Assembly (NCBI RefSeq): GCF_013085465.1
Contig: NZ_CP049838.1
Location: forward strand, 7,068,001 to 7,132,000
DNA length: 64,000 nt
Source of the DNA: Streptomyces asoensis
GTDB lineage: Bacteria; Actinomycetota; Actinomycetes; Streptomycetales; Streptomycetaceae
Direction of reading: 5' to 3'
A program made the position numbers and the translations under genes. Position 1 is the stretch's first letter. Each line of letters starts with the position of its first letter. The notes under the pieces were generated by a model. That model worked only from the letters and a program-made list of their open reading frames with translations. It ran no database searches and was not told where the DNA came from. Shown one piece after another: positions 59,092-64,000 of the stretch.

Positions 59092-59134
59092 TAGTAATGG
59101 AACCCGCAGGTGCGGCACCTGCGGGTTTATTACG
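59092..59134 (+). terminator. Terminator before attR
   Basis: AACCCGCAGGTGC and GCACCTGCGGGTT form a perfect 13-bp dyad around a single G (59101-59127), and outer bases GTAAT/ATTAC extend it. It ends the repressor operon 19 bases before the core and stops transcription from entering comM. Confidence 0.75.
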
Positions 59135-59145
59135 GTCATAGCAGG

Positions 59146-59159
59146 GGCTTCGATCTGGC
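59146..59159. repeat. attR core (14-bp direct repeat)
   Basis: Second copy of GGCTTCGATCTGGC. To its right the ComM frame continues without a break (IASAVLGAAERID). A reconstructed attP would place the terminator dyad 18 bases to the left of the core and the integrase start 41 bases to the right. Confidence 0.92.
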
Positions 59160-60534
59160 CATCGCCAGCGCCGTGCTCGGCGCGGCCGAACGGATCGACC
59201 CACGGGTGCTCGCCGACATCGTCATGATCGGAGAGCTCGGCCTGGACGGACGGGTGCGCCCGGTCCGGGGCATCCTGCCCGCCGTACTGGCCGCGGTAGA
59301 CGCCGGATACGAGCAGGTGGTCGTGCCGGAGTGCGCCGCCGCCGAGGCGGCACTGGTCCCCGGCGTGTCCGTGCTCGGGGTGCGCAGCCTGCGGCAGCTG
59401 ATCGCCGTCCTCGCCGACGAGCCGGTCCCCGACGAGGAACCGGACGAGGCGGGCCGCCCGGATCCGCTCCTGGCCGGCCTGCGGATGCCCGGCACGGGAG
59501 CGGCCACCGGGATGCACAGCATGGGCGCCGCCCATCAGGACCAGGAGCACGACCTCGCGGACGTGGTCGGACAGAGTTCGGCTCGGACCGCGGTGGAGGT
59601 GGCCGCGGCCGGCGGACACCACCTCTTCCTGGAGGGACCGCCCGGGACCGGCAAGACCATGCTCGCTGAGCGCCTGCCGGCCGTCCTGCCCCGGCTGAGC
59701 CGGCAGGAGTCGCTGGAGGTCACCGCGGTCCACTCGGTGGCCGGGCTGCTGCCGCCGGGCAAGCCCCTCATCGACGTGGCCCCGTACTGCGCCCCGCACC
59801 ACTCGGCCACGATGCAGTCGCTGGTCGGGGGCGGGGCCGGGTTCGCCCGACCGGGCGCCGTCTCGCTGGCCCATCGGGGGGTGCTCTTCCTCGACGAGAC
59901 CCCCGAGTTCGGCAGCCACGCCCTCGACGCCCTGCGGCAGCCCCTGGAGGCCGGGCACGTGGTGATCGCGCGCAGCGCCGGAGTGGTGCGGTTCCCGGCA
60001 CGGTTCCTGATGGTGCTCGCCGCGAATCCCTGCCCGTGCGGCCGGTTCTCGCAGCGGGACACCCAGTGCGAATGCCCGCCCTCGGCGATCCGCCGCTACC
60101 AGGCACGGCTCTCCGGCCCGCTGCTCGACCGGGTCGACCTGCGCGTCGAGGTCGACCCGGTCAGCCGGGCCGAGCTCGCGCACCGTGGTCCCGGAGGCGA
60201 GTCCACGGCGATCGTCGCCGACCGGGTCAGGGCCGCCCGGGAACGTGCGGCGGCCCGGCTGGCGGGCACTCCGTGGCGGACCAACAGCGAGGTGCCGGGG
60301 CGGGAGCTGCGCAACCGGTGGCATGCCGCGATCGGTGCCATGGACGAGGCGGAGCGCAGCCTGGAGCGAGGGGTGCTGACCGCCCGGGGGCTCGACCGGG
60401 TCCTGCGCGTCGCCTGGACCGTCGCCGACCTGGTCGGCCACGACCGGCCCGGCACGATGGACGTGAACCTGGCCCTCCAACTGCGCACGGGGGTGCCGCG
60501 CGGGGTGCCGATGGCCCTCGGGGCGCTGACGTGA
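59146..60534 (+). pseudogene. comM: comM/yifB 3' fragment, cut off by prophage insertion
   Basis: This carries codons 80-541 of the chromosomal ATPase, starting at GFDLAIASA. Walker A GPPGTGKT is encoded at about 59637-59660 and Walker B GVLFLDETPEF near 59878, with a Mg-chelatase C-terminal region after NPCPCGRFSQRD. It lacks its own start; a GTG at 59110 in the phage hairpin is in frame but not backed by a ribosome site. Excision restores the gene. In the lysogen the ATPase function should be lost. Confidence 0.93.
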
Positions 60535-61691
60535 ACGGCGGCGGCGAACCGGCCGGCGAGCGGCTCGCCCGGGTCTTCCTCGGGCGGGTCCTCGAGCCCG
60601 GCGACGAGGTGGGCGGGCAGTGGGTGCGGGAGCGGGGCGTGCCGGAGGTGGTGCGTCGGCTGCGGGACGACGGGGAGCCGTTGCCCGGGGTGACCGCGCG
60701 GCGCTGGGCCGGCCTGCGGGCGCGGGCCGGGCAGGCCGAGCCGGAGCGGGATCTGGCCCTCGCGCGGGAGGCCGGGGTGCGGTTCGTGTGCCCGGGAGAC
60801 GCCGAGTGGCCGGGGACGCTGGACGAACTCGGGGACGCCCGGCCGCTCGGGCTCTGGGTGCGCGGGCGGCCCAGTCTGCGGATGTGGGCGCTGCGGTCGG
60901 TCGCCGTCGTCGGTGCCCGTGCCTGCACCGAGTACGGCGCCCATATGGCGGCCACCCTCTCCGCCGGCCTCGCCGAACAGGGCTGGGTCGTGGTGTCGGG
61001 CGGCGCCTACGGGGTGGACGGCGCGGCCCACCGGGGCGCCCTCGGCGCGGGCGGCGCCACCGTCGCCGTCCTCGCCTGCGGAGTCGACCAGCCCTACCCG
61101 CGCGGCCACACGGCGTTGATCAACAGGATCGCCGAACAGGGGCTGGTGATCGGCGAGTTGCCGCCCGGCGATCATCCGACCCCGAGCAGGTTCATCCTGC
61201 GCAACCGGGTGATCGCCGCGCTCACCCGGGGCACGGTCGTCGTCGAGGCCGCCTACCGCAGCGGCTCGCTGGTCACGGCTCGGGCAGCCCAGCGATTGGG
61301 CCGGCACACGATAGGGGTGCCGGGGCCGGCCACGAGTGGTCTCTCCGCCGGTGTGCACGAACTGCTACGGGGAGAGGCCGTACTGGTCACCGATGCCGCG
61401 GAGGTCGTCGAACTGGTCGGCGACATGGGTGAGCTGGCCCCCGACCGGCGTGGCCCCGCGCTGCCGCGCGATCTGCTGGAGCCGGCTGCCCGAAGGGTCC
61501 TGGCCGCGCTGCCCGCCCGCAGACCCGCGGCGGTCGACGAGGTCGCCCGCGAGGCCCGGACCACACCGGACGACGCGATCGCGAGACTGTACGAACTCAG
61601 AGCGCTCGGCTACGTCGAACGACACGGCGACGGCTGGAAGTTGACACGCCAGGCGGTGGTCTCCGTTCGAGGAGGTCGACGTCCATGTTGA
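60531..61691 (+). CDS. dprA: DNA processing protein DprA
   Basis: This 386-residue protein has an N-terminal helical domain and a Rossmann-type core (VAVVGARACTEYG; VVSGGAYGVDGAAHRGAL; PFILRNRVIAALTRG-type sequence; VVEAAYRSGSLVTA) and a C-terminal winged-helix-like domain (DEVAREARTTPDDAIARLYEL). DprA loads RecA on incoming ssDNA. GTG 60531 overlaps the comM stop by 4 bases. It loses its upstream operon promoter in the lysogen, so expression may fall. Confidence 0.92.
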   Translation: MNGGGEPAGERLARVFLGRVLEPGDEVGGQWVRERGVPEVVRRLRDDGEPLPGVTARRWAGLRARAGQAEPERDLALAREAGVRFVCPGDAEWPGTLDELGDARPLGLWVRGRPSLRMWALRSVAVVGARACTEYGAHMAATLSAGLAEQGWVVVSGGAYGVDGAAHRGALGAGGATVAVLACGVDQPYPRGHTALINRIAEQGLVIGELPPGDHPTPSRFILRNRVIAALTRGTVVVEAAYRSGSLVTARAAQRLGRHTIGVPGPATSGLSAGVHELLRGEAVLVTDAAEVVELVGDMGELAPDRRGPALPRDLLEPAARRVLAALPARRPAAVDEVAREARTTPDDAIARLYELRALGYVERHGDGWKLTRQAVVSVRGGRRPC

Positions 61692-61954
61692 CCCGGGGGG
61701 TTCGGCCGTCCGGGGGAACGCCGAAAGCCTTGGGGATTCAGGCAGTTGACCCGCCCCGGGGTCGACCGCCGTGACCGCCGTGACCCTGGAGTGCGCCCAG
61801 CGGAACGTATCTGCGTACCGGTCCGGGCTCGCCCTTCGCGCACCGCGACACTTCAGTCACGCTACGCTCACGAGGATTCCGGCACAGAACGGCACCTCTG
61901 CACCACGCGGTACCCACCTCACGCACTTCACGGCAGAACGGCACAAGGCGACGA

Positions 61955-62797
61955 ATGCCCCAGCACACCTCCGGGTCCGACCGGGCGGCGATCACCCCAG
62001 CCGCCCGTGACGGTGGCAGCGTGCGGCCGCCCGCTCCCTCGACACTCGACGAGCTGTGGCGGTCGTACAAGGCGACGGGGGACGAACGGCTGCGGGAGCA
62101 GCTGATCCTGCACTACTCACCGCTGGTGAAGTACGTGGCGGGCCGGGTGAGCGTCGGCCTGCCGCCCAACGTGGAGCAGGCCGACTTCGTGTCCTCCGGG
62201 GTCTTCGGGCTGATCGACGCGATCGAGAAGTTCGACATCGAACGGGAGATCAAGTTCGAGACCTACGCGATCACCCGGATCCGGGGCGCGATGATCGACG
62301 AGCTCCGGGCGCTGGACTGGATCCCGCGGTCGGTGCGGCAGAAGGCGCGCAACGTCGAGCGGGCCTACGCGACGCTGGAGGCCCGGCTGCGGCGGACCCC
62401 CTCGGAGTGCGAGGTGGCCGCCGAGCTGGGCATCGCGGTGGACGAACTGCACGCCGTGTTCAGTCAGCTGTCGCTGGCCAACGTGGTGGCGCTGGAGGAG
62501 CTGCTGCATGTCGGGGGTGAGGACGGGGACGGCCTCAGCTTCATGGACACGCTGGAGGACACCGCCGCGGACAACCCCGTGGAGGTGGCCGAGGACCGGG
62601 AGCTCAGACGGTTCCTCGCGCGGGCGATCAACACGCTGCCCGACCGGGAGAAGACGGTCGTCACCCTCTACTACTACGAGGGCCTGACGCTGGCCGAGAT
62701 CGGGAACGTGCTGGGCGTGACCGAGAGCAGGGTCAGTCAGATCCACACCAAGTCCGTCCTCCAGCTGCGCGCGAAACTGGCGAGCTTCGGCCGCTGA
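61955..62797 (+). CDS. whiG: Sporulation sigma factor WhiG
   Basis: This 280-residue sigma factor of the FliA type has region 2 ([40 protein letters not shown]), region 3 ([17 protein letters not shown]) and region 4 with the [26 protein letters not shown]. Length and sequence match Streptomyces WhiG, which starts spore formation in aerial hyphae and is inhibited by RsiG with c-di-GMP. It starts at ATG 61955 with AAGGCGA upstream. The 263 bases before it hold no convincing gene and should contain its promoter. Confidence 0.95.
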   Translation: MPQHTSGSDRAAITPAARDGGSVRPPAPSTLDELWRSYKATGDERLREQLILHYSPLVKYVAGRVSVGLPPNVEQADFVSSGVFGLIDAIEKFDIEREIKFETYAITRIRGAMIDELRALDWIPRSVRQKARNVERAYATLEARLRRTPSECEVAAELGIAVDELHAVFSQLSLANVVALEELLHVGGEDGDGLSFMDTLEDTAADNPVEVAEDRELRRFLARAINTLPDREKTVVTLYYYEGLTLAEIGNVLGVTESRVSQIHTKSVLQLRAKLASFGR

Positions 62798-62868
62798 ACC
62801 GGGCGGACCGGCCCGGCCGGACGACGGAAGTGCGGGCGGAGTCACTCCCGCCGGGGGTGGTGCGTCCG

Positions 62869-62874
62869 TAGAGT
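62869..62874 (+). promoter_or_regulatory. -10 hexamer of the TetR gene
   Basis: TAGAGT ends 7 bases before GTG 62882, the arrangement of a leaderless transcript; this supports 62882 rather than 62873 as start. Confidence 0.45.
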
Positions 62875-62881
62875 GGTCGAC

Positions 62882-63463
62882 GTGCCAAGGATTCGAGCGG
62901 CCTCCGTGGCCGAGCACCGGTCGATGCAGCGTGCCGCCCTGCTGGACGCGGCACGCTCCCTGTTGTCCGAGGGCGGTACGGAGGCGCTGACCTTCCCGGC
63001 CCTCGCCGAGCGCACGGGACTCGCGCGCTCGTCCGTGTACGAGTACTTCCGGTCGCGGGCCGCCGTGGTCGAGGAGCTGTGCGAGGTCGACTTCCCCGTA
63101 TGGGCGGCGGAGGTCGAGGCGGCGATGGCCGCGGCCGACGGGGCCGAGGCCAAGGTCGAGGCGTATGTGCGCCGGCAGCTCGCCCTGGTGGGTGACCGGC
63201 GGCACCGGGCCGTCGTGGCGATCTCGGCGAGCGAACTGGACGCGGGGGCCCGGGAGAAGATCCGGGCGGCGCACGGCGGGCTCGTGGCGATGATCGGGGC
63301 GGCGCTGGCGGAGCTGGGGCACGCGGAGCCCCGGCTGGCGGCGATGCTGTTGCAGGGCGTGGTGGACGCGGCGGTGCGGCGGATCGAGCTCGGGGCCGCG
63401 GAGGATCCGTCGGCGATCACGGACGCCGCGGTGGGAATGGTGCTGCGGGGCGTCCGGGGCTGA
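62882..63463 (+). CDS. TetR-family regulator
   Basis: This 193-residue protein has the TetR HTH (AALLDAARSLLSEGG, LTFPALAERTGLARSSVYEYF) and a helical ligand domain (VEAYVRRQLALVGDRRH, AMLLQGVVDAAVRR). The ligand and targets are unknown. Located between whiG and the M23 gene, as expected for the Streptomyces chromosome. It converges with the peptidase gene with a 1-base gap. Confidence 0.88.
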   Translation: MPRIRAASVAEHRSMQRAALLDAARSLLSEGGTEALTFPALAERTGLARSSVYEYFRSRAAVVEELCEVDFPVWAAEVEAAMAAADGAEAKVEAYVRRQLALVGDRRHRAVVAISASELDAGAREKIRAAHGGLVAMIGAALAELGHAEPRLAAMLLQGVVDAAVRRIELGAAEDPSAITDAAVGMVLRGVRG

Positions 63464-63464
63464 G

Positions 63465-63998
63465 TCACGGCAGGGGTACGCCGAGCACCGGCAGCAGCCG
63501 TGACGGGCCGCTCCGCCGTAGCCACGGAGGCAGCAGCGACAGCGGGTCCAGATAGGTCCTGCCGCTCAGCAGCCCCCAGTGCACACATGTTCTTGCGCAG
63601 TGCGAGCCCGTCGGCTCCACCGTGCCGACGACCTGGCCCGGCGCCACCTCGTCGCCCTTGCGCACCGACGTTCGTACCGGCTCGTAGGTGGTCCGCAGGG
63701 GCGGCAGGCCCGTCCCCGACAGTTCCACCGAGACGACGCCCCGGCCGGCCACCCGGCCCGCGAAGGACACCCGGCCGGCAGCCACCGCCCGTACCGGAGC
63801 GTCCGGCGGAGCCGCGAGGTCGACGCCCCGGTGGCCGCGGGCGTACGGGCCGGCCGGTGGCTCCCAGCCCCGCAGCACCGCCGGACGGGTGCCCACCGGC
63901 CAGGCCCGGCCGATCGCCGGGACGGGCGGCGCGGTGAGTGCCCGGGTTCCCGGTGCGACCTGCGGGGCCGCCCACGCCACCGTGGCCAGCGTCGTCAT
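63465..63998 (-). CDS. M23-family metallopeptidase
   Basis: At least 177 residues; the start (ATG 63998) is close to the window end and the true start may lie upstream. The LytM core is visible: GHRGVDLAAPPDAPVRAV with the zinc ligands His and Asp, then GDEVAPGQVVGTVEPTG and CVHWGLLSG with the closing His. An N-terminal signal region ending in an Ala-rich stretch suggests export. It would cut or bind peptidoglycan cross-links. Confidence 0.85.
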   Translation of the reverse strand: MTTLATVAWAAPQVAPGTRALTAPPVPAIGRAWPVGTRPAVLRGWEPPAGPYARGHRGVDLAAPPDAPVRAVAAGRVSFAGRVAGRGVVSVELSGTGLPPLRTTYEPVRTSVRKGDEVAPGQVVGTVEPTGSHCARTCVHWGLLSGRTYLDPLSLLPPWLRRSGPSRLLPVLGVPLP

Positions 63999-64000
63999 CG

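Larger units (their letters stand above)
5489..59159. mobile_element. Complete siphovirus-type prophage integrated in comM
   Basis: One element of 53,657 bp (core start to core start) carries a serine integrase, regulators, lysis, tail, head, packaging, replication and immunity genes in a consistent order. It is bounded by the 14-bp repeats at 5489-5502 and 59146-59159. No integrase, terminase, portal, capsid, tape-measure or endolysin gene is visibly broken, so it may be inducible. Virion genes use non-contractile tail logic (tape measure, single tail tube, no sheath recognised). Confidence 0.95.

Noticed and set aside
59110..59145. GTG at 59110 as a new start giving an intact-looking comM
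   Set aside because: It lies inside the terminator hairpin, has no ribosome site, and the product would lack the first 79 residues of the N-terminal domain.
61771..62010. 79-residue ORF upstream of whiG
   Set aside because: It overlaps the whiG start in another frame, has no ribosome site and shows non-coding composition.
61955..62797. Sigma factor gene as a phage late regulator
   Set aside because: It lies outside attR and matches chromosomal whiG in length and sequence pattern.

Overview
High-GC actinobacterial DNA, almost certainly a Streptomyces chromosome. Four adjacent type I signal peptidase genes (the sipWXYZ arrangement described in Streptomyces lividans) follow rplS, and the sporulation sigma factor gene whiG lies on the right. 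A complete, intact-looking siphovirus-type prophage of about 53.66 kb is inserted in the chromosome.

Left flank (1-5502): rplS end, sipW-sipX-sipY, sipZ-NUDIX, a DUF2469 gene, yraN and the first 83 codons of comM/yifB (Mg-chelatase-like AAA+ ATPase). Right flank (59146-64000): the rest of comM, dprA, whiG, a TetR regulator and an M23 peptidase. The prophage splits comM at its conserved GFDLA motif. A 14-bp direct repeat (GGCTTCGATCTGGC) at 5489-5502 and 59146-59159 marks attL and attR, and precise excision would restore a 541-codon comM in frame.

Prophage, left to right: a large serine integrase next to attL; a small regulatory cluster at 7.2-10.4 kb (XRE, zinc-ribbon, ATPase-like, GntR, LexA-type winged helix); then, on the minus strand, lysis (membrane proteins, amidase endolysin), tail (tail tip, tape measure, frameshifted chaperones, tail tube), connectors, head (repeat-rich fibre or decoration protein, capsid, scaffold, MuF-like protein, portal) and terminase. 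Next come a lipoprotein cassette, a membrane-protein cluster resembling Streptomyces plasmid spread (Spd) proteins, many small accessory genes (including a possible Acb2/Tad1-like protein and a minimal nucleotidyltransferase), and a replication/recombination module (RecA-fold helicase, DUF2303, WhiB-like, HNH-like, RuvC-like, DEDD exonuclease, Erf annealase, YqaJ exonuclease). A divergent XRE repressor pair with repeated CGTAGACA operators lies near attR.

Nearly all lytic genes read leftward from the 58-kb switch. Sixteen consecutive early genes (57376 down to 49879) are joined mostly by 4-nt start/stop overlaps. The most notable signals are an eight-cysteine insertion in the integrase recombinase domain, a clean -1 frameshift site in the tail chaperones, a protein with about 28 tandem 20-residue repeats, a 37-bp perfect palindrome inside an Spd-like gene, and the possible anti-CBASS/Thoeris sponge. 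No tRNA, rRNA or CRISPR array was seen. No gene-free stretch exceeds 300 bases.
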